Part shown: piece after piece, positions 23,123 to 31,728 of the stretch
Numbering within the stretch: the first letter of the stretch is position 1
Layout of the letters: the number at the start of each line of letters is the position of its first letter
Source of the DNA: Thermoanaerobaculales bacterium
Lineage (GTDB): Bacteria; Acidobacteriota; Thermoanaerobaculia; Thermoanaerobaculales; Sulfomarinibacteraceae
Assembly (NCBI GenBank): GCA_035358815.1
Contig: DAOPQC010000002.1
Span: 404,520-468,519, forward strand
Length of the DNA: 64,000 nucleotides
Reading direction: 5' to 3'
Notes under the pieces: model-generated
What the model saw: the letters and a program-made list of their open reading frames with translations, nothing else
The model's database searches: none
Told to the model about the DNA's origin: nothing
Position numbers and translations under genes: made by a program

Positions 23123-24967
23123 TCATGGCTTGGGATCGGCCATCATGTCTTTCGGCGGGGTGTACTGGCGCTTGTTGACGAGCGGCGGGTAGCCCAGGTC
23201 GTCGGGAACACGCGGCGGCATCGTGTCCTCGAGCGCTTCGAACGGCGAGCGGCTCGGCAGCACGACGTTGTTCGCCTTCACGTACTCGTCCCAGAGTGCC
23301 ACCAGCTGGGCGACCTTCTCAGGGTGTTGCGCCGCGACGTCGTTGCGCTCGGCGGGATCCCTGGCGAGGTCGAAGAGCTCCCAGTCACCCTTGCCGAACG
23401 GCTTGTGCTCCCACCGCAGCTTCCAGTCGCCCTGACGGAGCGCACGGTTGCCGAAGACCTCCCATGCGAGGACGTCCTGCGAGGTCCGCACCGCCTCCGC
23501 CCCACCCGCCAGCACCGGTCCCCACGACCTGCCCAGGAGGGCCGGCAGCTCGCGCCCCTGGTAGGTTTTCGGGTAGCTCGCACCCGCCAGCTCGAGCAGC
23601 GTCGGCATGATGTCAGCGACGTGCATCAGGCCCCGGTTGATGCTCCCGGCCGGCCTCTTGACGATCGGTCCGCTGACGACGAGCGCGTTGTGGATGCCGC
23701 CGTCCGCGGTCCAGGCCTTGTACTGGCTGAACGGCGTCATCGAGACCTGGGCCCAGCCCGGGCCGTAGCTGATGCACGAGCCGGGATCGCCCCACGCCTT
23801 CGGATCCGTCTGCGACCAGTTGCCGGCGAAGTAGAGGAAGTCGCGCGTGCCCGGGGTCCCACCGATCATGTGGGCAAGCTCGTTCCCCTCCGCGCCGTTG
23901 TCACCGAAGAAGATGAAGACCGTGTTCTCGTACTCGCCGATCTCCTTGAGGTGCTCGATGAGCCGGCCGATGTGGAAGTCCATGTTCTCGACCAGACCGG
24001 CGTAGAGCTCCATCTTGCGGCCGAGGACGGCGCGCGTCGCGGGCGCGAGGAGCGAGTAGTCCGGGACGAACCACAGGCGCTCGGCGAGCTTGGTGTCCGC
24101 CGGCATGATGCCGAGCTCGATCATCCGCTTCAGCCGCTGCTGCCGGAGCTGGTCCCATCCGATGTCGTACTGGCCGACGTGGCGCTCGCGCCACTCCCTC
24201 GGCAGGTGATAGGGCTCGTGCGGCGCCTGGTGAGAGACATACGCGAAGAACGGCTTGCCGTCGCCATGGTTCGCGTCGATGTAGGAGATCAGCTTGTCGG
24301 TGTAGGTCTTGTTCGCATAGAAGTCCTTCGGAAGGCCCGTCAGGTACTTCCCGTCTTCCGTGTAGAGCGATCGCGGAACCAGCGCGCTGAAGTTCGTGTC
24401 GTCCCAGTAGCTCCCCATGCCGTCGAGCAGCGTGAAGTCGCGCTCGAAGCCGCGCGCCGCGGGGATCTTGTCGGGCGACTTGCCGAGGTGCCACTTGCCG
24501 ACCATGTAGGTGTGGTAGCCGGCGTCCCTGAGCAGCTGCGGCAGGGTGACGACCCGGTCGTTGAGGTTCCCTTCGTAGCCGTCGATGCCCATCTGATTGG
24601 GAGCCGTGAACTCGTCCATGGCGCCGAGGCCGTTGAGGTGCGTGTCCACGCCGCTCAGCAGGATCGACCGGGTTGGCGAGCAGCTCGCGTGCGTGTAGAA
24701 GTTCGTGAAGCGGACTCCTGACGTCGCGAGCGAGTCGAGGTTCGGCGTCGCGATCTCGCTCCCGAACGCGCCCATGTCGGAGTAGCCCAAATCGTCGCCG
24801 AGGATGACGACGATGTTCGGTGGCCGGGGCGGGTCGGCGGCGAAGCCGATGGCGGGCGCGGCGAGCGCCGCGACCACACCGAAGGTGCCCACAATGATCA
24901 GCGACCGGCTCAGGTCGCCCGGCCTCATCGCTTTTCTACCGTTCGTGCGCTGCAGCACGGTGTCCAT
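23123..24967 (-). CDS. Arylsulfatase, Cys-type (614 residues)
   Basis: A type I sulfatase with an N-terminal export signal (SLIIVGTFGVVAALAAPAIG). The metal-binding PPNIVVILGDDLGYSD is at 49-64 and the nucleophile motif CSPTR at 96-100; Cys96 should be converted to formylglycine. YMVGKWHLGKS, FVSHQAPHEPYHLP-like text (YVSHQAPHEP) and FIFFGDNGAEGNE supply the remaining metal and substrate positions. It should hydrolyse a sulfate ester in the periplasm or outside. The formylglycine-generating enzyme is not in this window. Start 24967 has GGAGGGA upstream; ATG 24928 is an alternative. It is the sixth gene of the operon. Confidence 0.9.
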   Translation of the reverse strand: MDTVLQRTNGRKAMRPGDLSRSLIIVGTFGVVAALAAPAIGFAADPPRPPNIVVILGDDLGYSDMGAFGSEIATPNLDSLATSGVRFTNFYTHASCSPTRSILLSGVDTHLNGLGAMDEFTAPNQMGIDGYEGNLNDRVVTLPQLLRDAGYHTYMVGKWHLGKSPDKIPAARGFERDFTLLDGMGSYWDDTNFSALVPRSLYTEDGKYLTGLPKDFYANKTYTDKLISYIDANHGDGKPFFAYVSHQAPHEPYHLPREWRERHVGQYDIGWDQLRQQRLKRMIELGIMPADTKLAERLWFVPDYSLLAPATRAVLGRKMELYAGLVENMDFHIGRLIEHLKEIGEYENTVFIFFGDNGAEGNELAHMIGGTPGTRDFLYFAGNWSQTDPKAWGDPGSCISYGPGWAQVSMTPFSQYKAWTADGGIHNALVVSGPIVKRPAGSINRGLMHVADIMPTLLELAGASYPKTYQGRELPALLGRSWGPVLAGGAEAVRTSQDVLAWEVFGNRALRQGDWKLRWEHKPFGKGDWELFDLARDPAERNDVAAQHPEKVAQLVALWDEYVKANNVVLPSRSPFEALEDTMPPRVPDDLGYPPLVNKRQYTPPKDMMADPKP

Positions 24968-24993
24968 TGTCCAGCTCCCTCCACGTAAGTGCG

Positions 24994-25971
24994 TCAAAAC
25001 TCCACCTCGATGCCACGCGCCCTCGCCACAGCGAAGATCGCGTCGAAGGTTCTTGCCATGTCCCACGGCGCATCGGCGGGCTCGTGGCGGAGCTCCCGGT
25101 AGGCCCGCTCGACGTTCGCGTAGAGTCGCGCCGGGGCGCGCCACTCGGCGTACGGTCCCAGGTCGATCCGCTTCGAGGCCTCGAGCGACGTCAACCCGAG
25201 CTCGAAGCAGCGCCCCGATTCCTCGCGCACGTACTCCAGGTACGCCCTCATCTCCATCGCCCCTTCGATCCCGCACACGGGGCCGTGCCCCGGAACGATG
25301 ACCTCCGGGTCGAGCGAGATGATGAGATCGAGGGCCTCGAGCCACTTCTCGTAGGTGCCGGTCCAGCCGTTGGGGGTGCACTGGCGGAAGATCACGTCGC
25401 CGGTGAACAGCACGCCCTCGCTCGGCACGTGAACGATCGTGTCGCCGGCCTGGTGGCACGGCCCCACGAAGATCAGGTGAGCCTCCGTGCCATCGAGGTC
25501 CAGAATGTGTCGCTCGTCGAACAGGGCCGTCGGCAGCACCAGGTGGACTCCGTCGAGGTCGTAGTCCTCCTTCAGCTGCCTGGCGATGGCCAGCGCGCCG
25601 GGGTGGATCGCCCGGAGCGCGCATCGGGAGAGGAAGCGATCGGCAGCGTCGAGCAGCTCCTGGAACTCCTTCGGGTCGGCGACATGCCGCATGCGCTCGG
25701 CCGCCGTCCGATGGGCAATGATGTCGGCCCCTTCGAAGAGCTGGTTGCCCCAGACGTGGTCGCCGTCCTCATGCGTGTTGACCACGCGCTTCGGCATGCC
25801 CGGCCAGACCTTTCCGAACAGCTCGATCATCTGGCGTCCGTGGGCCAGGTCTGACTGCGTGTCGATGACCACTCCGCCGCCCCGATTGATGAGCCCCGAG
25901 TTCGCGTCGCACACCCGGTTCTTCTCGTTCAGGACCGCGAAGCAGCTCTCGCTGACGTGCTGCAGTATCAC
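24994..25971 (-). CDS. Metallo-beta-lactamase-fold hydrolase, HxDxDH variant
   Basis: The 325-residue protein has the fold's signature VVNTHEDGDHVWGN at residues 63-76, where HEDGDH replaces HxHxDH: the second metal-site histidine is Asp69. Downstream metal ligands are candidates in VGPCHQAGDTIVHV, LFTGDVIF and VIVPGHGPV. No signal peptide is visible, so it appears cytoplasmic. It starts with GTG 25971. Co-location between two sulfatases suggests it hydrolyses an ester, lactone or thioester produced downstream of desulfation. It lacks the C-terminal SCP2 domain of SdsA alkylsulfatases, so an alkylsulfatase call is not supported. Confidence 0.82.
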   Translation of the reverse strand: MILQHVSESCFAVLNEKNRVCDANSGLINRGGGVVIDTQSDLAHGRQMIELFGKVWPGMPKRVVNTHEDGDHVWGNQLFEGADIIAHRTAAERMRHVADPKEFQELLDAADRFLSRCALRAIHPGALAIARQLKEDYDLDGVHLVLPTALFDERHILDLDGTEAHLIFVGPCHQAGDTIVHVPSEGVLFTGDVIFRQCTPNGWTGTYEKWLEALDLIISLDPEVIVPGHGPVCGIEGAMEMRAYLEYVREESGRCFELGLTSLEASKRIDLGPYAEWRAPARLYANVERAYRELRHEPADAPWDMARTFDAIFAVARARGIEVEF

Positions 25972-26091
25972 GAAGGCCTGCCAGTTCGTTCGCTTCGGAC
26001 AAGCTCCGAGAGCGGTTCCGCCGTCAATCGATCCACCATCACCGACACCCGCGCGTCCGCGCCCCTCCCGTCGGGCGCCGCCGAAATGCTC

Positions 26092-26841
26092 TCAGAACCG
26101 AAAGGCCACGCCGAGCTGTGGCCCCGCGGTCAGCACGTCGTAAGCGAAGCGCTCCAGCCCCTCGCCGTCCTCGTAGTCCATGTCGATCGCGCGGTAGCCG
26201 AGGAGGATCGACACCACCTCGGAGGCGCGGAAGCCGACGTCGGCATACGCGTGCCAGGCCAGGTCCGAGCCCACGCCGAAGCCGCCGATGTCGCCATGGA
26301 CGCCGAGCCACCAGCGCGTCGCCAGGGGCGCCGTGACGTGGACGCCGACGAAGGGGTCGACCCAGCTCTTGCTCGCGTCCTCGCTCGCCCCCGCCATCGG
26401 GCCCGAGAGCTCGAGCCCGGTGCCCAGGTCCACCCAGCGCGCACCGGCGAGCAGGATCACGGCGGGCGATGCCCGGTACCCTCCGGCCACCTCAAACAGG
26501 GTCTCTTCCATCGTCGCCGTCGTCGTCGTGGTCCCGCCGGCGACGGCCTGGTCGTCCTCGAGATCCATGAAGATCAGGTCTGAAGAGATCGCCCAGCGCT
26601 CGTTCATCATGTCGAAGTGCACCATGCCGGCGAGATCGAGATTTTCCAGGATGGTGCTGAACGGCACGTCGACCTCGGTCTCGGAGCCGGCGATGCCGAT
26701 CGAGCCGTTCATCCCCGCCGCGACCATGTACGGGGCGATCGTGAACTGCCACCCGCCCGGGCCCGACTGAGCCGATGCCCACGGTCCGACGAGCATCAAC
26801 GCGATCGTGGCGCAAACGCTCAGCGAAACTCTGGTGCCCAT
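26092..26841 (-). CDS. Outer-membrane beta-barrel protein
   Basis: The 249-residue protein has a signal peptide (LSVCATIALMLVGPWASA). Its body is made of short amphipathic strands (GGWQFTIAPYMVAAGMNGSI, RWAISSDLIFMDLEDD, WWLGVHGDIGGFGVGS, VVSILLGYRAIDMDYEDG) and the C-terminus, AGPQLGVAFRF, ends in phenylalanine as barrel proteins commonly do. It resembles small OmpW/OmpA-like or lipid-transfer barrels. It lies 22 bases after the long sulfatase gene in the operon, so a substrate channel role is inferred. A 120-base gap without a gene separates it from the MBL gene. Confidence 0.78.
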   Translation of the reverse strand: MGTRVSLSVCATIALMLVGPWASAQSGPGGWQFTIAPYMVAAGMNGSIGIAGSETEVDVPFSTILENLDLAGMVHFDMMNERWAISSDLIFMDLEDDQAVAGGTTTTTATMEETLFEVAGGYRASPAVILLAGARWVDLGTGLELSGPMAGASEDASKSWVDPFVGVHVTAPLATRWWLGVHGDIGGFGVGSDLAWHAYADVGFRASEVVSILLGYRAIDMDYEDGEGLERFAYDVLTAGPQLGVAFRF

Positions 26842-26863
26842 GCCTGTCCTCCCAGCTGTCGCG

Positions 26864-29224
26864 TCACTTCACCTCGACCGTCACCTTCGGAATGCGACCG
26901 GTGAACCTCGATTTCGCCTCGGCGCCGATCGACTCGACCACCGGGGTCGCGAGGTCGATGCCCACATCCGCGGTCTCGTCGGCCGAGAAGATGGTGGGTT
27001 GGGTGCGCTCGATGCGACCCTCGCCGGCCTTCTCGCCGTTGACGTACAGGGTGCCTGTCCCGCCCTTGCCCGGGCCGCCGCCGTCGTAGGCGAACTCGAA
27101 GCGGATCGTGGACGCGCCGGGCTTGAGGGGTCGGTCAGCCGCGACGGTGAACCGCTCCAGGCCGAGGAAGTTGTAGTCGTAGGCCGGCACGCCGTCCTTG
27201 GCGTAGAGCGCCCAGCCGCCGAAGCGACCGCCCTGCGCGATGATGATGCCGTTGGCGCCGTCTTCGGGCACCTCGACCTCGGCGGTGATGGTCTTCGACC
27301 TGTTCTTGATGTTCAGAAACACGTTCTCGGTCATGCCGGTCATGCCGTCGGCCAGGGTCAGCGAGGTCCTTCCCGCCATCAGGTCGGGGCGGCCCACGTT
27401 GGCGGCGATGATGCGCTCGAACACGCGATCGTCGATCGGCAGCGCGTTGTTCTTCTCGGCCTCGTACATGAACAGCGCCTGCAGGTCGGCCAGCTTCTCC
27501 GTGTACTTCGCCGACAGATCATTGGACAGGCTGAAGTCGCTGCGGGTGTCATAGAGCTCCCAGATGTCCTCGGCGAGCGGCCGACGCGGCGTGGTTTCCC
27601 ACGGCGCCCGGTGGACCGTCCGTGCGTACCAGCCGTCATGGTAGATGGCGCGGTTGCCGAACATCTCGAAGTACTGGGTCGTGTGACGTTCCGTGGCCTT
27701 CCCGTCGTTGAAGGTGTAGACCATGCTGGTCCCGTCCATCGGGCGCTGCGGCACACCGTTGACCACCCTCGGCTCGGGCAGGCCGGCCGCCTCGAGGATG
27801 GTCGGCGCGACGTCGATCACGTGGTGGAACTGGGTGCGCAGCCCGCCGCCGGCCTGGATGCCCCTGGGCCAGTGAATGGCCATGCCGACCTTGGTGCCGC
27901 CGTAGTCCGAGCCCATCTGCTTGGTCCATTTGTAGGGGGTGTCGAACGCCACTGCCCAGCCGGCCGCCATGTGCGGGTAGGTCTCGGGCCCGCCCCACTT
28001 GTCGATCACCTCGAGCATGTCGGGGACGGTCTCCTGCACGCTGTTGAAGTAGGTCATCTCGCTGAACATGCCGTTGCGGCCGCCCTCGGCGCTGGTGCCG
28101 TTGTCGCCGTAGACCAGGATGACCATCGTGTTGTCGAGCTCACCCGTCGCGTCGATCGCCTCGATGACGCGGCCGATCTCGTGGTCGGTGTACTCGACGA
28201 AAGCGGCGAACACCTCGGCCTGGCGGGCATACAGCCGCTTCTCGTCGGCGCTCAGGCTGTCCCAGTCGGGGATGCCCGAAGGCTTCGGCGCGAGCTGCGT
28301 GCCAACGGGAACCACCCCGGCCGCAATCTGTCGCGCCAGGATCTCCTCGCGCAGCCGGTCCCAGCCCTGGTCGAACTTGCCGTGCCAGCGCGCGATCCAC
28401 TCGGCCGGCACGTGGTGCGGGGCGTGGGTGGCGCCGGGCGCGAAGTAGACGAAGAACGGCTTGTCCGGCGACAGCGCCTTTTGGAACTTGATCCAGGCGG
28501 CCGCCTTGTCCGTCATGTCGGTCATGAAGTGGTAGCCCGGGTCGTCGGGCAGCTCGACCGGATGCGTCCCGTCATAGATGAAGGGCGCCCACTGGTTGGT
28601 CTCGCCGCCCAGGAAACCGTAGAACTTGTCGAAGCCCTGGCGGGTCGGCCAGCGGTCGAACGGCCCGGCGGCGCTCGCCTCCCACGCCGCCAGCTCGTGC
28701 CACTTGCCGAAGGCCGCGGTCCCGTAGCCGTTGAGGCGCAGCATCTCGGCGAGCGGGGCCACCTCGGCCGGGATCTGACCGGTGTTGCCGGGAAACGCAG
28801 TGCCCATCTCGATGATCGCGCCCATGTTGTTGACGTGGTGGTTGCGCCCGCTCTTCAGCGCGGCACGGGTCGGCGAGCAGACGGCGGTGGTGTGGAAGTT
28901 GTTGTAGAAGGCCCCGCCGTCGGCCATCCGGTCAAAGGCCGGGGTGCCGACCGGACCGCCGAAGGTGCTCGTGCCGGCGAAGCCGAGGTCGTCGACGAGC
29001 ACGAGCAGCACGTTGGGAGCGCCTTCCGGGGCCCGCACGTGGAACTGCTCCGGCGGGGTCGCGTTGCGCACGTCGAGCTCGGTGTAGACCGGCCGCGCCG
29101 GCTCCGGGATCGGCAGCACCGTCCGGTCGAGCGTGTCCGTGCGGGTCTGGCCGGCCGCAGTGCCGCACGGCACGACCAGCAGCCCGGCGATCGCCAATTG
29201 CATCATGACCCGGTTCAATCTCAT
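26864..29224 (-). CDS. Long Cys-type arylsulfatase (786 residues)
   Basis: A secreted sulfatase (signal MMQLAIAGLLVVPCGTAAG). NVLLVLVDDLGFAG is at 71-84, and CSPTRAALKSGRNHH starts at nucleophile Cys116. Further motifs are GKWHELAAWE, FVYFAPGATHAPHHVP and LVYGDNGTSAEGG. After the catalytic domain is a C-terminal beta-sandwich-like region of about 200 residues (NIKNRSKTITAEVEVPEDGA, TIRFEFAYDGGGPGKGG). Length and CSPTRAAL..GRNHH resemble the long mycobacterial-type arylsulfatases of about 780 residues. It differs strongly from the 614-residue sulfatase, so the operon probably handles two substrates or steps. It needs formylglycine maturation. Confidence 0.9.
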   Translation of the reverse strand: MRLNRVMMQLAIAGLLVVPCGTAAGQTRTDTLDRTVLPIPEPARPVYTELDVRNATPPEQFHVRAPEGAPNVLLVLVDDLGFAGTSTFGGPVGTPAFDRMADGGAFYNNFHTTAVCSPTRAALKSGRNHHVNNMGAIIEMGTAFPGNTGQIPAEVAPLAEMLRLNGYGTAAFGKWHELAAWEASAAGPFDRWPTRQGFDKFYGFLGGETNQWAPFIYDGTHPVELPDDPGYHFMTDMTDKAAAWIKFQKALSPDKPFFVYFAPGATHAPHHVPAEWIARWHGKFDQGWDRLREEILARQIAAGVVPVGTQLAPKPSGIPDWDSLSADEKRLYARQAEVFAAFVEYTDHEIGRVIEAIDATGELDNTMVILVYGDNGTSAEGGRNGMFSEMTYFNSVQETVPDMLEVIDKWGGPETYPHMAAGWAVAFDTPYKWTKQMGSDYGGTKVGMAIHWPRGIQAGGGLRTQFHHVIDVAPTILEAAGLPEPRVVNGVPQRPMDGTSMVYTFNDGKATERHTTQYFEMFGNRAIYHDGWYARTVHRAPWETTPRRPLAEDIWELYDTRSDFSLSNDLSAKYTEKLADLQALFMYEAEKNNALPIDDRVFERIIAANVGRPDLMAGRTSLTLADGMTGMTENVFLNIKNRSKTITAEVEVPEDGANGIIIAQGGRFGGWALYAKDGVPAYDYNFLGLERFTVAADRPLKPGASTIRFEFAYDGGGPGKGGTGTLYVNGEKAGEGRIERTQPTIFSADETADVGIDLATPVVESIGAEAKSRFTGRIPKVTVEVK

Positions 29225-29266
29225 CAGTGGCTCCCTTCGTCGTGTCGGCGGCGGCCTGCGGCCGCT

Positions 29267-29887
29267 TCAGTACTTGACCATGTACTTGTTGCCCTCGAGG
29301 CAGAGCGAGAACGCCTTCTTGAAGTTCTCCATCTGCTGCGCCGTGGCCTGCTGGCTCTGCTGGGCCTGCTGCTGGGCCTGCTGCGACTGCTGCTGCACCT
29401 GCTGGCTCGCCTGGGCCTGGGCCTTCCGGGTCTTGTGGCGGGCGAGGACCGCACCCGCCGCAGCGCCGTAGGCGGCGCCCTCGCCCGGGTCGTCGTTCGC
29501 GATCTCGCCGATCAGCGCGCCCGCGGCGGCGCCGCCGACCGCGCCCTTGACGCCGGCACCCTGGCCGGAGGCGGCAATCTGCTGCTGCTGCTGCTGGGCC
29601 TGCTGCTGGGCCTGCTGGGCCTGCTGCTGGCTCTGCTGAGCCTGCTTCTGAAGATCGAAGGGATCGCTGCCTGTGTTCTGCACCGCCCAGCTGTAGCAGC
29701 TGGCCTCGTCAGCCGACTGCTGCTCGGGGGTCTGGCCCGCTGTCGGAAACACGTAGACGTTGAGCGTGGCGGCAAGCGACTTCCCCGCGGCCGGCGCCGC
29801 TGCCGGCTGCTGCGCCTGCGCCGGAAGTGCTCCAGCGAACAGGGTCGCCAGCGCGACCGCGAGCGCGAGCGCGATTTTGGCGTTCAT
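29267..29887 (-). CDS. Secreted glutamine-rich glycine-zipper protein
   Basis: The 206-residue protein has a signal peptide (IALALAVALATLFAGALPAQA). Two glutamine/alanine-rich coiled-coil-like segments (QAQQSQQQAQQAQQQAQQQQ; QQVQQQSQQAQQQAQQSQQA) flank a glycine-zipper helix pair (GAGVKGAVGGAAAGALIGEI, GEGAAYGAAAGAVL). YCYSWA-like and FSLCLEGNKY cysteines sit at either end. Glycine zippers insert or pack in membranes; lipoproteins and envelope-stress proteins use them. It is the second gene of the sulfatase operon, an unexpected partner for hydrolases. Start 29887 is preferred because GGGGGGAGC lies upstream. Confidence 0.78.
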   Translation of the reverse strand: MNAKIALALAVALATLFAGALPAQAQQPAAAPAAGKSLAATLNVYVFPTAGQTPEQQSADEASCYSWAVQNTGSDPFDLQKQAQQSQQQAQQAQQQAQQQQQQIAASGQGAGVKGAVGGAAAGALIGEIANDDPGEGAAYGAAAGAVLARHKTRKAQAQASQQVQQQSQQAQQQAQQSQQATAQQMENFKKAFSLCLEGNKYMVKY

Positions 29888-29901
29888 GGTGCTCCCCCCT
29901 T

Positions 29902-30339
29902 TCACCGGCCGGCCGAGCCGGCTGCTTCCACGATCGGCGTACAGGCCCCGAACACCGCCACCGAGGCGCCGTCTGTGGCCACGGCGACCGTCGCGCGGCC
30001 GGTCTGCTCGGAGATGACCCAGCTGAAGGCGCGCCCGTTCTCGAAGCCGTGGAACGAGATGATGCCGCCCTGGCGGATCAAGCCCTCGATCGAGGTCGCG
30101 CGGTTCTCGCCGCTGGCCTTGGTCGTGCTGAGCCGCTTCGCCTCGAGGTCAACCTCGAAGAAATCGGGGATGTTGAGGTTCCACGGCACGTCGATGCCGC
30201 ACTCGCCGTCCTCGACGCAGGCGGTGGCCTGGACCGCAGCGCACAGAAACCGGCCGGATCCCGTAAGATCGTCAGCCGCGGCCGTACGACCGGCGAGCGC
30301 AAGCAGCAGGACCGCAATGAAGATCTTCGCTCTCCCCAT
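29902..30339 (-). CDS. Small secreted protein leading the sulfatase operon
   Basis: The 145-residue protein has a signal peptide (AKIFIAVLLLALAGRTAAA), two or three cysteines (FLCAAVQATACVEDGECGID) and a compact beta-rich body (FFEVDLEAKRLSTTKASGEN, GGIISFHGFENGRAFSWVIS, EQTGRATVAVATDG). No family was recognised. As the first gene opposite the AraC regulator it is expected to be highly expressed on induction. GGAAGGAGCC precedes ATG 30339. Confidence 0.7.
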   Translation of the reverse strand: MGRAKIFIAVLLLALAGRTAAADDLTGSGRFLCAAVQATACVEDGECGIDVPWNLNIPDFFEVDLEAKRLSTTKASGENRATSIEGLIRQGGIISFHGFENGRAFSWVISEQTGRATVAVATDGASVAVFGACTPIVEAAGSAGR

Positions 30340-30525
30340 GACAGGCTCCTTCCCCTCCTTGGTGGCTGGCCGGCGCCCCCCGTCGTCACTCTCGGCGGCG
30401 GCGGGTGATATCCTCCCGGCAGATCTCCGTAGGTTCGGAGTTGCTCGTGGTGTCATGACCTCGACCGGTGTCCACTTGGAGTTTCAGGCCGTGCCCCGGA
30501 AACGTCTATCGAAATTCCGCAGACA
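30340..30525. promoter_or_regulatory. Divergent control region, sulfatase operon / AraC regulator
   Basis: The 186 bases between the operon's first gene (leftward) and the AraC-type gene (rightward) must hold both promoters. AraC-family proteins often bind direct half-sites in such regions. No convincing pair of half-sites or -35/-10 could be fixed by eye, so only the interval is annotated. Confidence 0.5.
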
Positions 30526-31536
30526 ATGACGACAGCTGATCCCGACTCCACCAGCGCCGGTCCTGCCGTCACGGTCACCGAGATCGACGAACCCACGGCT
30601 GCCGGCGCAGACATCGAGCTGATCGGCCTGGATGCGATGCAGCTCGGCGCCGTGCCCTTTCGGGCGCGAAGGGTCACCGTCCGCCTCGAGGGGGCAGCGG
30701 TGGTCTTCCATTCGACCAACCTCCGCGTGCGGACGCGCACGAGTGTCGCTGGGACGATGATCGCCTACGTCGCGTTCGGTCCGCACGCGACAGGGACGGT
30801 GAACGGGCTGGCGGTCCGCCCCGGGCTGGTGCTGGCCGTGGAGCCGGGAGCGGAGGCCAGGTTCGTCGTCGACGCCGGCTGGGAGAGCGTCACGTGCCTG
30901 ATCTCGCCGCAGGAGCTCAGCGACCATCTGACCGCCCGCCGACGCGAGGGCGAAATTCGCCTCCCGCGCGGCGTGGAGATCCTGCAGGTGAACGAGGAGA
31001 GAGCGCGCACGCTGTTCGACTGGGGCAAGCGGCTGGTCGAGACCGCCGCGCGCCAACCCGCCCTGTTCAACGAGCGAAGGCGGGAGCGCCTCGCCGCCAG
31101 GGTCGAGCTGCTCGAGACGCTCCTGGCAACCCTCGGCGGGGCCGTCGATCACGAGCCCGCCGCCGGCGAGCGGACGCGGCAGGCGCAGAGCCTCATCGTG
31201 AAGAACGCGGAGGACCACGCGCTGTCGCGAGTCGGCGACGACGTCTATGTGAGCGACCTCTGCCGGGCCGCAGGGGTGAGCGAGCGCACCCTCGAGCACG
31301 CGTTCAAGGAGACCATGGGGCTGGCTCCGGTGGCCTACCTGATCCGGCTGCGGCTGCACCGGGTGCGCCGGGCGCTCCTCGCTGCGTCGCAAGGCTCGAC
31401 CACGGTCTCGGCCGTGGCGCTCGACTGGGGCTTCTGGCACTTCGGTGACTTCTCGCGCGCCTACAAGGAGTGCTTCGGCGAGCTGCCGTCGGACACCCTG
31501 CGCCGCGAGCCCCCGGCCCCTGGCGCGAAGCAGTAG
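30526..31536 (+). CDS. AraC-family transcriptional regulator
   Basis: The 336-residue protein has an N-terminal sensing region (residues about 20-200, cupin-like strands such as MIAYVAFGPHATGTVNGLAV) and a C-terminal AraC double helix-turn-helix. The first helix-turn-helix is VSDLCRAAGVSERTLEHAFK. The second carries the hallmark VSAVALDWGFWHFGDFSRAY followed by KECFGELPS. The FWHFGDFSRAYK tract is typical of AraC-type regulators of aromatic or alkane catabolism (AraC-binding-like domain 14). It is divergent from the eight-gene sulfatase operon and is very likely its activator; the inducer is unknown. Confidence 0.88.
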   Translation: MTTADPDSTSAGPAVTVTEIDEPTAAGADIELIGLDAMQLGAVPFRARRVTVRLEGAAVVFHSTNLRVRTRTSVAGTMIAYVAFGPHATGTVNGLAVRPGLVLAVEPGAEARFVVDAGWESVTCLISPQELSDHLTARRREGEIRLPRGVEILQVNEERARTLFDWGKRLVETAARQPALFNERRRERLAARVELLETLLATLGGAVDHEPAAGERTRQAQSLIVKNAEDHALSRVGDDVYVSDLCRAAGVSERTLEHAFKETMGLAPVAYLIRLRLHRVRRALLAASQGSTTVSAVALDWGFWHFGDFSRAYKECFGELPSDTLRREPPAPGAKQ

Positions 31537-31728
31537 ACCGCTCTCGCCTCCTCGGAATGCACCAGTCCCTTCACTTCCGCGCCCGATTCTGCAGCCTGAG
31601 TTGAACGTTCACCGCGTCGGCGTCAGCGGGTGGACACAAACCGCCCGGCCCGCGCCCCGGCCCCCCCGGCATTGGCCGCCGGCGACTGGCTCGTGGCGGA
31701 AGTCCGAGGCGTCGGGCGACCCTCAGAG

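Noticed and set aside
24994..25971. SdsA-type alkylsulfatase
   Set aside because: Too short and lacking the C-terminal SCP2-like domain; the metal motif also differs.
26807..30529. A 1240-codon plus-strand open frame
   Set aside because: Antisense to the long sulfatase and two secreted protein genes, whose domains and signal peptides are unmistakable. No motif was found in the plus-strand frame.
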